A DNA stretch of 64,000 nt from Symbiodinium natans (Eukaryota > Sar > Dinophyceae > Suessiales > Symbiodiniaceae): positions 233,501-297,500 of the forward strand of contig CAJNDS010002323.1 of the NCBI GenBank assembly GCA_905221605.1, in the 5' to 3' direction. Positions 1 through 9,640 of this stretch are shown piece by piece. The notes beneath the pieces were generated by a model. That model worked only from the letters and a program-made list of their open reading frames with translations. It had not been told where the DNA came from and made no database searches. Numbering within the stretch: the first letter of the stretch is position 1; every line of letters starts with the position of its first letter. The translations under genes were made by a program, and so were the position numbers.

Positions 1-405
1 TTGTAGGTTAGGCTGAGGGTTTAGTGCTCTAGGGTTTGGGTTGCAGGCTTTAGCGTTGTAGGGAGTTTGGGGTTATAAGGCTTAAAGGAATATAGGAACT
101 GCTGGCAGCTCAAGGGTTTCAGGGCTTTGGGTTGAGGACGCAGAACGAGATGCCGAACGTGCGTTTCGGGACGCAGTCCGGAACCTGGATACTTACCTTC
201 CCCAGGTCGCGTCCTGCTGTAGGAGCGGAGCAACATGCATTATTACAATTACGCATCTCGGGCAGTGCGGAATGCCCGGGTATGGCAAGGCGGGGAGGCG
301 TCCACGGCTCTTGGCTTCTATCTGCGCCTGCTTCACGACATTGCGACCTGCTTTCGTCGCAGGATTGGGCTTTGAGTTTTGCGGACCTTGCTGTGAAGCT
401 CCTGA
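1..405. other. Gene-free stretch
   Basis: TTTAGGG-like words are scattered in the first 140 bases. Overlapping open frames exist on both strands (about 119-481), but they are mutually antisense and show no recognisable motif. I see no gene here. Confidence 0.5.
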
Positions 406-813
406 ATGGAGTCTTCAACCCTAGAGCAGGAACATTCGCGCACATCTGGTGGAAGCATGCCTGACGGAGAACTCCATGCATACGCTTGGGCTGCCATTAC
501 TGGCGTTGCTACACAGCAAGTCTCTCTCGATGAGGCCCTTAAGGAGACCATCGTTGCTCATCGAGCTGCAATGACATCGCCAGATAAAATCGCCGACATA
601 GTCTACATTGCAAAGATGAAGAAAGCCTTCAATCGGGGCGAGTTCAAGCTTTTCCTTGCCGTCAGCCCATCCCATCATGACTTGCTTGAAGCGGTTTGCC
701 AAGGCGTACTTGCGACTGGTGCGGTTGAGAAGAAGGGACAGGCGCCGGCAAGCGGAATGGCTCGGGAGCTGCAGTCTTTGGTCGACAAGCTGACCGAGAT
801 GACAGCAAAGTAG
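406..813 (+). CDS. Possible 135-aa hypothetical protein
   Basis: An ATG-initiated frame of 135 codons ends in TAG. I do not recognise the product. The predicted protein looks soluble, helical and charged. Residues 42-75 are an amphipathic stretch with many Ala, Lys, Asp and Glu, and the C-terminus (MARELQSLVDKLTEMTAK) looks like a short coiled coil. A second Met in context gcATGCC lies at codon 18 and could be the true start. The region has less TTTAGGG-like background than its surroundings, which favours real coding sequence, but an antisense frame of similar length (421-840) is also open. It may be an exon of a larger spliced gene, since upstream bases 360-405 show no stop-rich barrier. Function is unknown, and chance is a serious alternative. 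Confidence 0.35.
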   Translation: MESSTLEQEHSRTSGGSMPDGELHAYAWAAITGVATQQVSLDEALKETIVAHRAAMTSPDKIADIVYIAKMKKAFNRGEFKLFLAVSPSHHDLLEAVCQGVLATGAVEKKGQAPASGMARELQSLVDKLTEMTAK

Positions 814-1391
814 CCATGACGTACACTCTGCCTCGCTCAAAGCGTAGGCTGATTTTGGTAGTGAGCCCTGTGTGGCTGCTTCTGGTGTGCCACGTACTGT
901 GTGCCGATGCTGGCATGGTGCGTGGTTACATCGTGGGAGCCCGAGCCCAGTTGTGCCGAATCAGGTACAAGGGCGCGCAGCGCCTGGAGTTTTAGGATAA
1001 GGGAGGTGCTAACGGCAACCTCTCGCTCCGTCGTTGCAGACTCCGTTACCCTGACGGTTTGAGTTGAGTTGAGTTGAGAGAGCAGGAACATTTTGCCGTT
1101 TGCCAGACCCCTTTGTAAAGCAGCACACAGGCAGCCGGAAGGAATCCTGGACCAGATACAAAGTTCACCACATGGAAAATAAGGGTTTCACTTCTGCTGC
1201 TAAAGTTTGATCATGGTTTATGGCTTATGGTTCCGGGGTCAACCGCACTCCGCTGCCCCGAAAGGACTCCCGTGCATTTTCCGATATTATCCGGCCCGCA
1301 TAGAACGCACGGAGCCGCCTGCGAGAGGACCTGGGCTTGGACCCGATTGACCCCAAAGCCAGGCTCCGCACTGTCCAAAAAGGGTGTAGGG
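814..1391. other. Gene-free stretch
   Basis: Mixed-composition sequence with a short GAGTT microsatellite around 1058-1080 (four GAGTT units). No coding frame is convincing. Confidence 0.5.
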
Positions 1392-1493
1392 TTGGGATGT
1401 TCCCCCTTGTACTAGCAGTCCATAATCGGGATGACAGTAACCCCCTATGAGAATGCCGGTTAAGGACTGTTTGTATAAGGGGGAACATCCCAA
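1392..1493. mobile_element. MITE-1 copy a (102 bp hairpin element)
   Basis: The sequence begins TTGGGATGTTCCCCCTTGTA and ends with its near reverse complement (ATAAGGGGGAACATCCCAA), so the whole element can fold into a hairpin. It is one of six nearly complete copies in this window. The 8 bases on each side (GTGTAGGG and GTTTAGTG) match at 6 of 8 positions, as expected for an ageing 8-bp target duplication. It contains no coding capacity. Confidence 0.88.
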
Positions 1494-2039
1494 GTTTAGT
1501 GTTTCGGTTTAGGGTTCAGCGTTTTGGGCTCGAGAAGTGCACAGGAGCCCTGTTCACGGCTTAGGGGCCCTGTCAACAAGGGCTTTGGGCCTGATCGAAC
1601 CCTGGTCGGGACGTACCCCGAAAAGCTTTCATGCCAAGAAACGATGACGATGACGACATGTTAATACTAGACCGTCATTTTCCAGAGTTGGGGGGCTTTG
1701 AGATTGGTGAAGACACCTTCAACAGGCTCTTCGCTGTCCACGAGGGGCTCTGTGCATTTTAAGGCCGGCCATTTTGAGGCTGAAGTGGCCTGTAAGGGTG
1801 GCGGGGGGGTGGGGAGGGCGGACCCGATTAACCCCCAAAACCCACTGTCCAAACAAAGCCTTTGTGCACTCTTTGGGGGCCCCCGGAATGCATACAGGTC
1901 CTTTACAGGAGTCCGTTGCGCCTGTGAGGAGGGGGTTTGGGCCCGACTGCCGGGATATTCAGGGGTTTGGGCACCAAGTTCTCTTAACCCTGTCATCTTG
2001 AAAGCCCGAAAACAACCGAAAGCCATGAGCAGCTAAATC
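1494..2039. other. Gene-free stretch with antisense open frames
   Basis: Frames are open on both strands over 1667-2036 but are G/C-run dominated (for example a GGGGGGTGGGG run near 1802). No motif is recognisable and no gene is called. Confidence 0.45.
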
Positions 2040-2215
2040 CCAAACCCCGGAAGCTCTAAACCCTTCAACCCTTAAACCCCCTCAACCCTAAACCCTTAAA
2101 CCTTAAACCCTTAAACCCCCTCAACCCTAAACCCTTAAGCCTTAAACCCTTAAACACCCTCAACCTTAAACCCTTAAACCCTTAAACGCCCTCAACCCTT
2201 AAACCCCCCCTAAAG
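2040..2215. repeat. Degenerate CCCTAAA/CCCTTAAA array
   Basis: About 170 bases consist almost entirely of CCCTAAA, CCCTTAAA and CCCCTCAA variants on the C-rich strand. This is a decayed telomere-type array with unit-length drift from 7 to 8 bases. Confidence 0.8.
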
Positions 2216-3470
2216 CTCCTTTAGCCCTCTGAAAAACCCTCCTCGAGCTGCTTCAGCTGCTCTTCCTTCCTGCTGAACTCTGGTAGCATCCTGGGCTCGG
2301 GCGGCGCGCGCTGCAATGTGATTTAGGGGTTTAGGGTGTTCAGGGGTTCTGGGGTTCAGAATTTAGGGTTTAGGGTTTAGGGTTCAGGGCTTAAATGTAG
2401 GATTTTAGGGCCATGGATTGTATGGATTCAGGATGAACTTGTCTAAGGAAATACGAAGAGGGTTTGGGGTACCTTAGACCCAATGTCAGAGGGCCACCTC
2501 TCTGGCTATCTCTCTCTTTCTCTCATTCTCTCTTCCTTCCTTCCTTCCTTCCTTCCTTCCTTCCTTCCTTCCTTCCTTCCTTCCTTCCTTCCTTCTGCCG
2601 CAATTGACCCCCGAAGGGGCCGCCCCTGGGGGCGTGCAGTTAGCGATCCAGTCGGTGTGAAGTCTGTGTGAAATCGGATGTGCTGTGGGCGCTCCCTAGA
2701 ACCAAGACATACCCTATGTGTGTACAGTTCGTCTTTCGCTCCCTCTCTCTCTCTCTCTATGGTCTGACGGACAGCATCAATAACCTGCAGGCCCCTAACT
2801 AAGACTCTAACGTAGCACCCGAATGCCCGATACTAAAACACTGGAGCCCTAAAAGTCGTGCTGGTTGCGTTCCCGACCCCTTGAGGGCCAAGCCGGAAGG
2901 CGTCGAGCACGCCTGGCAGTGGGGCCGGGGAAGGGTGGAGGGTTTAGGGTTTAGGGTTCAGGGTTTAGGGGGTAAATCTAGGAGGAGTAGAAAAATACTG
3001 GTGCTAGAGCCATCGGGCTTCGGGCTCGGGACTAGATTTTGGGTGGTTAAGGTCCAGGGTTTAGTGGGTCTGGAGGGTTTAATTCTTGGGGTTAAGGTGC
3101 AGGGCTTTGAGGGCTTGGGTGGTTGAGGCTCATTCTGTAGCAAACGGGTCCGTAGGATCTAGCTTTGGCAGCTATGAACACCAAAAAAACCCACCCGAAA
3201 TCGCGACAGGTGCGTGAACGCAGGACGTGCTGAGCTAGAAGGACGCTGCATGCAGCCGCAAGACCAACAGGGATCGAACCCTCAGAGCGGTGCACCATGA
3301 CATGTGCCGGGCTCCGTGCTACGGCCTACACCCTATTAAATCCTGAAAGAACCCTGAGCCCGTTAAAGGAGCTAAATGCAGGAGAGTGGCCTATTCACAA
3401 AGCCGTAACAGGGCCCTGTCGGCTTTAGGGTTATCAGGTCTTCGGCTTTAGGAACAAGGGGCCTTTTAAA
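2216..3470. other. Gene-free stretch with simple repeats
   Basis: It holds a short TTTAGGG run at about 2362-2385, a TTCC tetranucleotide run, a CT-rich tract near 2742-2758, and TTTAGGG fragments at 2939-2970. I see no gene. Confidence 0.5.
2532..2594. repeat. TTCC microsatellite
   Basis: About 15-16 uninterrupted TTCC units follow a CT-rich lead-in. Length polymorphism would be expected. Confidence 0.97.
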
Positions 3471-3533
3471 CCCTAAACCCTAAACCCTAAACCCTAAACC
3501 CTAAACCCTAAACCCTAAACCCTAAACCCTAAA
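3471..3533. repeat. Interstitial telomeric array (CCCTAAA)9
   Basis: Nine perfect tandem CCCTAAA units lie on the plus strand. The array faces the TTTAGGG array that starts 142 bases downstream in the opposite orientation, making a head-to-head pair. Confidence 0.97.
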
Positions 3534-3675
3534 CCCTACACTTACAGAGCTTAGAGGCTTTAGGAATTAGGGCTCCGTCCCGCCGAGCAGTTGGGGCCTC
3601 TGAGGCCCTGCAGTTGGCCAAGGGCATCCCGGAGGCTGCCCGAATGGACCTTTTGGGGTCTGCAGAAAGGAAGGG

Positions 3676-3836
3676 TTTAGGGTTTAGGGTTTAGGGTTTA
3701 GGGTTTAGGGTTTAGGGTTTAGGGTTTAGGGTTTAGGGTTTAGGGTTTAGGGTTTGGGGTTTGGGGTTTGGGGTTTGGGGTTTGGGGTTTGGGGTTTGGG
3801 GTTTGGGGTTTGGGGTTTGGGGTTTAGGGTTTAGGG
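3676..3836. repeat. Interstitial telomeric array with TTTGGGG block
   Basis: Eleven TTTAGGG units are followed by ten perfect TTTGGGG units (3753-3822) and two more TTTAGGG units. The homogeneous variant block shows that a single A-to-G change has been amplified as a block rather than scattered. Confidence 0.97.
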
Positions 3837-4949
3837 TTTTGGGGGTTCATGCCTTGGTTCTGGATCGAATGTATAGGGGCCTTAATAATTAGAATAAGGT
3901 TTTGGGGCTTTAGTATAGTATAGTTATAAAAGGACCCTAAGGGAATACTATTCGCAATTATTCCGACCCCCTTAGTAGGTTTCCAGGAACCTAGAAGACA
4001 AACAAAAAGTACAATTGTTCAGGCTTTGGCTTTGTTTAGGGTTTTTTGTTTTAACCTTGGAGGACGGTGCGCGCTCAGGGTAGAGGCTTAAGCTTTTTGC
4101 TGCCTAGGTTCCTCAGAAACCTAGGAAGAACAGAGGGTTCCATGCGTTTGCTTTTTTGCGGGTCTGGGGGTTTAAGGAAAATAGGGTTTAGGTGCCTGTT
4201 TGCTGTATCGGCATTTGGGAATAGAAGGGTGCTGTTGGCCATCTTCGATGGCCTTACCTTTACTACTGATGGAAAGGAAAACAATAGCCTCTAGAGGCAA
4301 TGCTTAATTAATCTTATGTATTTAGCATCTATCAAAAGCGACTACATGGCATGTGTATTTCTATGTTTCTTTATCTACACATGGTTGTTGCTTGTTCATT
4401 GTTGCTTCTTCAATATGTAGGGATTCGGGATCAGGGGTTTGCTGCAAAAAGTCTGTCCAAGGATTAAACCCAAAAGAAACCCTGAACCCTGAAACCTGAA
4501 CCCTAAACCCAAAACCCTAAACCCTCCCCAACATTCCCCCATTTCAGGGCTCCCCCGCGAACTGCTCGCAGTCCTTCACCTTCCTGTCCCAGGAGTTCAC
4601 CTCCCACCGCAAGCCGTGCACTAAGCTTAAGCGCTTGGGGTTGCGGTGTTTGGGCCAGTGAGTCTTGGGGTTTTCGGGTTGTGGTCTTGCAGGTGTGTGA
4701 GTTAGGGCATTGGGGATCCACACACACTTTGAATAAACCTTAAACCCTCAAAAGCCTCAGCCCTAGCAGCGACAAACTGTGCCAAGACGGCCTCCCGCAG
4801 TGCGCTCAGCGCCGTCTCGACCCGGGTCCTTTCAGGGCTGGGGGGCACTTTTTGAGTTGCAGGTCGAGGGTGTGGGCTTCTATCAGGTTGCAGAAGGTGA
4901 GGGTTCTCTAGGGGGTCGAGGATCGTCCTACAAGCTCACATAAGGCTTA

Positions 4950-4996
4950 TACATACATACATACATACATACATACATACATACATACATACATAC
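4950..4996. repeat. ATAC microsatellite
   Basis: About eleven to twelve uninterrupted ACAT/ATAC units. A shorter relative occurs at about 29951-29973. Confidence 0.97.
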
Positions 4997-6268
4997 ACAA
5001 ATTGGTTTCTTTAAGGCCATGGTTTGTGTTGGGTTTGGTTAGGGCTTCGGTTGGCTTGAGGGTCTAAGACAAGTTAGCATCAGGAAGGGTTTGGGCTTCG
5101 GTTTTCTACATATCCCAAAAAGCCGCGTTTAAGACACAGAGCCAAGCTTCAGAAAATCTCGGGCTGAGAGGTGTAGGGTTTTTTCAGGGCTTAGGGTCCC
5201 GAATCAGCAGCCGAGAGGCGACGATTCTTTGCAGGCTTTGCAGTTGAGTGCTTAGGTGCAGCTTTAAGGTTGGGCTCCATGCTAGTTTTGAGCTGACTCT
5301 TGCATGTCTGTCAGACCTAGTTAATTACACTCTAAACCCAACACACCGACATCCCGAAGCAAACTTTAAAACCCGAAAACATGAAGCCCTATAGCCCCAG
5401 ACCCTAAAGCCCTAAACGCAAGCAGGGCCCCTGGCTTCACCGCGTCGATCTCGGCCAGGCCACGCAGGCCAGAGCGCTTCTTGTCATCGGCGTCCTCAGC
5501 GATGGGAATAACTTGTTCAGGGGGTTAGGGCTTATAGGACTTAGTATGATCGACCTCACTGTGGAATCCTTACAATAACAAGAATAGAGTGACGGTAAGG
5601 ACAATCATGAGAAAGATGGGGCTTGAGCGGATGCCAGTAATGGAGTTCAGGGATTTAGAACTTCTCCTTCTGCAGGCGACACCCAAACCTCGTCACGAAA
5701 TTTACCTGAGGCTCCCTTTCAAAGGATTAAGATTATATACTCCTATCATGGCCCTTCTATTCCCTGAGAGGGATCTGTAAAAAGGGTCCCCAAACTCAAG
5801 GGTACAACCGTAGGGGTCCAAGGTAGAAATCCATGATCCCCAAACCCTCCTTGAAAAAGACCATAAGCCCCGAATCCTCTTGTCCGGCCCGATCCTTGAG
5901 CCCCTCGAGCACTTGCCCCAGGCGCGCATGACCGCTCAGCGCCTGGCAGAGAAAAAGGCCATGGGCTTGGGGTTTGGGGTTTTGGGTTGGGCGTGGGGCC
6001 GGGGGTGTGCGGGGGGGCAAAAAGGTTTGAACATTGCTTACGGCTTGAGGGCGTTCTAAGGGTGATTCTAGAGTTTGTTCTGAAGGGTCTTTGACTGTAG
6101 GGTTTAGGGGTGCACCCTAAACCCTACACGTCAAGTTATGGTTTAAGGCATGTTTTGCTTGCTGGTGCTGAAGGGAGACTGGGAGTTTAGGAGCAATAAT
6201 AAGGATCCACTCCAAGCGGTTAGGGTTTAGGGCTTAGGGTTCACATTGAACAAGAGGACCCATGGGCA

Positions 6269-6270
<2 letters not shown>

Positions 6271-6313
<43 letters not shown>

Positions 6314-6315
6314 GA
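6271..6315. repeat. GA microsatellite
   Basis: A run of GA dinucleotides with rare interruptions (AAAG, GCGA). It keeps a short antisense frame open as a Ser-Leu repeat, which is not a gene. Confidence 0.93.
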
Positions 6316-7727
6316 TTCAGGCTCAGATGCGCCCCTCCCCCCATCGTAGAAACAGTCTCTGACATAGATCATGCATATTCCTAGAAACCGCAAAGGGGAA
6401 AACCTCAGGAGGCATTGGGGCTTCTCAGGCTCCAGAGGAAGGACAGGTTGCTTGGTATAATTTTGGGGCTTATAATTAGGGTTCATATAGGCTTAAGGGT
6501 CTAAGGCGTTGAGAGCCACGCAAACCCTCCAAATCCGAACTCTAGCAAGCACGGTGCCTCCTGTCTCATCTTCTCCAAGCCGCGACTCGAAGTTGCTAGC
6601 TGCGCAACCTGCTCTGCTACACCTACTTTGGGCATTTAGGGCCCAGGCTTGGGTGTGGGTATCGGTGAAGGTTTCTTCCTTGTCGAGTCTAGTTTCGTCA
6701 AGCGGAAGCGTGACCTTTTGGGTTCGATGGGGCTTCTGAAAGTTAGGGACGCTTTTTGGGGAGGATTCAACTACAGGCGGTGGTTCTGAATTGGGGGGGG
6801 GGGGGGCCTTTTTAACATGTGAGCTTGTCCAAGGAATCTGGCACAAAAGGTGAGGCTAGGGGATCCGGGCTTGAGGGCTCACAAGTCCTGCACCAGCCCC
6901 CCCCCCCCCCCCCTAAACCCTCAACCCTAACCCTAAACCCTAAACCTTAAACCTTCAACCTTAAACTTAAACCCTAACCCTAAACCCCCTTTGAGGCCGG
7001 CGCCAGCTGGTTGCTTGCCAGCTCGATGGCCTCGGAGGTGTCTTGGCACAGCAGCTGACCTGCGTAGGAGGCGTGTGGACTCTACGTAGCACCTCCTAGC
7101 GAGCTTAGAGAACCTGGAGGTTTAGGGTTTAGGGTTTAGGGCATAGGGTTTGTAGGGTTTGCAGGGTTTGTAGGGCTTGCAGAGTTTACAGGGTTTGCAG
7201 GGTTTGCAGGGCTTGCAGTTTAGGGTTTCTAGGGTTGAGGGGTTTAGGGTTTACCTGAAGCCTGAACCCTTAACCCCCAGGCCGCGGATTCTCTCCCGGA
7301 ACCCGATTCTAAGGAAATCAGCCCAGACTCTGAACCCCTAAGCGCATATATAGCACCCCCCCAGTGGTGCCCTGTTGATCCCTTGTTGACTGCTTTTGTT
7401 CAAGTATCTCAGGTGCGGTCGCCCCGTTTAAGATCTTTCGGACATCTACCCCAAAACCAGCTCTCGAGCTGATCTATATATATATATATATATACATAAA
7501 TACACTCAGTACACGCATGAAATCTTGCTGTACGGACCTACATGTTCTGTGACCGTGTGTAGGTCACTCGGCTCGATCTCAGACCTAATCAGCATTTGTG
7601 AAGCAATGGTGTTTGCACCAGGCCCTGTCACTAGCGACACACACCGAGTACATACCAGGCAATTTTTTTTGTCCGGGGCTTCGAGTCACATGGCTATAGC
7701 TCAAGCTGGCACAAATGAAGTACCGAT

Positions 7728-8573
7728 TCATGGTAGAGGCAGAGCCTCCTCTTGGACAGAAGTGAAGAACGCAACAGCTGCCACGACACACTCCTGTGGC
7801 TGCTCGTATGCAAGCATGTGTCCAGCATTCGCGACCTCGACAAGCCTCACCCGGTCCTCAAACTGTCTCTTCAGCTCACGACCATTCTCCACCGGGGCCA
7901 TTTTGTCCTCCAGACCTTGAACTACCAGCAGCGGAGCCTCGCCACCCCCCCACCACACATCTCGGTCTGGAGCCTTCGCACGTTCGGTCACAGACGGAAT
8001 CATCCCCGCGGCCTGGGCCTGCAGCACCGACTCCACGAAGTCACGCACACGCGCGTCGCCTGTCGCCGGTGCGAACATGCACGCCTTCACGAGGCGCACG
8101 CGCTCCTCCTCGCTCATGGAAGCCTGAGGTGATGTCGCCTCGCCTGCTCGACGGAGTGTCTCTGCGTCGACAGTCGGCCCGTGCAGCCCTCCTGCTGCAA
8201 GGAGCACCACACTCCTCACAAGCGGTCCGTATCGTGCAGCGACCAGCCGCATCACCCTGTTGCCACCCGCCCATCCCACCAAGTGGGCCCGCTCTTTTCC
8301 CAGCTGTCTCAGAGCGTTAACAACATCCAGTGCGTTACTCTCCATACCGACATTTTCCATGCTTCCGGCCCCTCCTCCGTAGCCTCTGGTGTTCAAAGCA
8401 ACAACAAAGAATCCTCTGGCAGCAAGCCGGTCAGCAAAGTCTCCGTATCGAGGCATCACAAGACCACCGCCTCCCGCGATACACAAGACCAAGTCGTCTG
8501 TCTGCTTTCCCCATGTGAAGCCCGTCAGCGCAGTGCCCTCGCCATCCTCCAAGAAGAGACGAATGGACGTCAT
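7728..8573 (-). CDS. Alpha/beta hydrolase-fold protein, nucleophile Ser replaced by Ala
   Basis: A single uninterrupted ATG-to-TGA frame of 281 codons covers a full alpha/beta hydrolase domain. An AGGGG oxyanion-type turn lies at residues 33-37. NTRGYGGG (61-68) follows strand 4. The nucleophile elbow reads GWAGGN (100-105), so position 102 is Ala where the family normally has Ser. A helical cap lies at about 130-205. The acid is Asp223 (LEDKMAP) and the base is His252 (AGHM). Asp and His are kept although Ser is lost. Bacterial alpha/beta hydrolases with a G-H-A-x-G-N elbow are, from memory, the nearest type, so this looks like a bacterial-type gene acquired by transfer. It may not be a classical esterase: it could bind ligand, act as a lyase-like enzyme, or use another residue. 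There is no signal peptide, and it stands alone with no neighbouring gene within several kilobases. A lack of introns fits transfer or retroposition. Confidence 0.85.
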   Translation of the reverse strand: MTSIRLFLEDGEGTALTGFTWGKQTDDLVLCIAGGGGLVMPRYGDFADRLAARGFFVVALNTRGYGGGAGSMENVGMESNALDVVNALRQLGKERAHLVGWAGGNRVMRLVAARYGPLVRSVVLLAAGGLHGPTVDAETLRRAGEATSPQASMSEEERVRLVKACMFAPATGDARVRDFVESVLQAQAAGMIPSVTERAKAPDRDVWWGGGEAPLLVVQGLEDKMAPVENGRELKRQFEDRVRLVEVANAGHMLAYEQPQECVVAAVAFFTSVQEEALPLP

Positions 8574-9542
8574 CAGATGAAGTGATCTCGCACTAGAGCG
8601 TGCGCAGAGCTAAACGTCCTATTTTTGCCCACATGATACCTGCATGCAGAAATGAGGCGACGAGTTGCCGATCGCCACACGCAAGAAGTAACGTACTCTG
8701 TCCATTCATGCAATCGTTATTGGGATGTACTCTGCCTACGTCGCCGTTTAAGTGTCTACGGGTGCGTATCGAAAATTTGTTGGATACCTGCCGTACCTGC
8801 TCGCATCTCTTCGAGCACTCGGCTTATCGAAGGTGTAGGAGGTCGATTGTCGAGGGCCAATGGTCTAAAGCAGCCGACACAGTCTCACAGGGGGCCACTG
8901 GGCCCATTTGAGGGGCCTGCCTTCGACAGTTTCGGGTTTAGGAGGGTTAAGGACTTAGATTCAGATGTAATTATAGGGTTTATATAAGGTTTGTGAAAGG
9001 GTGTCCCAGCGTCAGAACGTAAACTTCACCAACACATAAACCTTGCATGCGCCTTTTAAGGTTTAGAGCACAACACACCCTCCTTCCAAGAAGACAACAA
9101 AGCGGGGGAAGAGCGTTCCGGATAGAGCTTGCCCTAAAACGGGATTAGGTACAGCAGGAAACCAGGAAACCTGAGGCACTGACAACTCATTCCCAGCGAG
9201 GACCTGGGTCTCTTCGTGAGCACTTTCTGTTTAGGGCTCAGGGCTTCAAGTGTCGCAACCTTTTTTCAAACCACCAAGCCCGGGACTTGGGGTTTAGGGG
9301 TTCAGGGGTTCAGGGCCATTTTTAGCGTTTAGGATTTTCACAAGGGTTTACAGGGTTTGGGTTTTGGGTTATGTAGAATTTGGGGTTTCGGGTTTAGGGC
9401 TTGAAGTTTAGAACGCTTGCGGTTGAGTGCTGTGGCTCAGACAAGTGCTGGTCCAGCTTGTCAAAGGGCACATGGCTCCTCGCGAGCCTGGAGGAAAAGA
9501 CAGTCGTCTTGTTTCCGAAGCTCTTAACCCTAAACTCAAACC
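8574..9542. other. Gene-free stretch upstream of the hydrolase
   Basis: The first 300 bases are free of TTTAGGG-like words, then the degenerate background returns. This stretch should hold the hydrolase promoter or trans-splice acceptor, but no site can be named. Chance frames only. Confidence 0.45.
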
Positions 9543-9640
9543 TTGGGGTGTGTCCCCTTATACCAACAGTCCTTCATAGGGATTATCGTACCCCCTAGTA
9601 TAATCCCCATTACAGGTTAGTATAAGGGCGAACATCCCAA
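9543..9640. mobile_element. MITE-1 copy b, perfect 8-bp target duplication
   Basis: The 98-bp hairpin element runs from TTGGGGTGTGTCCCC to GGGCGAACATCCCAA. It is flanked by identical octamers CTCAAACC at 9535-9542 and 9641-9648. This is one of two copies that define the element ends and the 8-bp duplication directly. Confidence 0.93.

Larger units (their letters stand above)
3837..7727. other. Gene-poor telomere-like background
   Basis: Nearly four kilobases contain only short chance frames. Recognisable content is degenerate CCCTAAA/TTTAGGG words, an ATAC microsatellite (4950-4996), a GA microsatellite (about 6271-6315), a 17-base C run (6897-6913) followed by CCCTAAA words, a GGGTTTGCA-type array around 7145-7220, and a TA repeat (about 7473-7494). 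I see no gene. Confidence 0.5.

Noticed and set aside
1765-1790. Spliced-leader-like GGCCATTTTGAGGCTGAAG
   Set aside because: It needs gaps and mismatches and is not next to a supported gene. Shows that loose leader matches occur by chance.
3270-3282. tRNA-like B box (GGGTTCGATCCC on the minus strand)
   Set aside because: The T-arm does not pair fully and no A box or acceptor stem is found upstream. It could at most be a SINE-like remnant.
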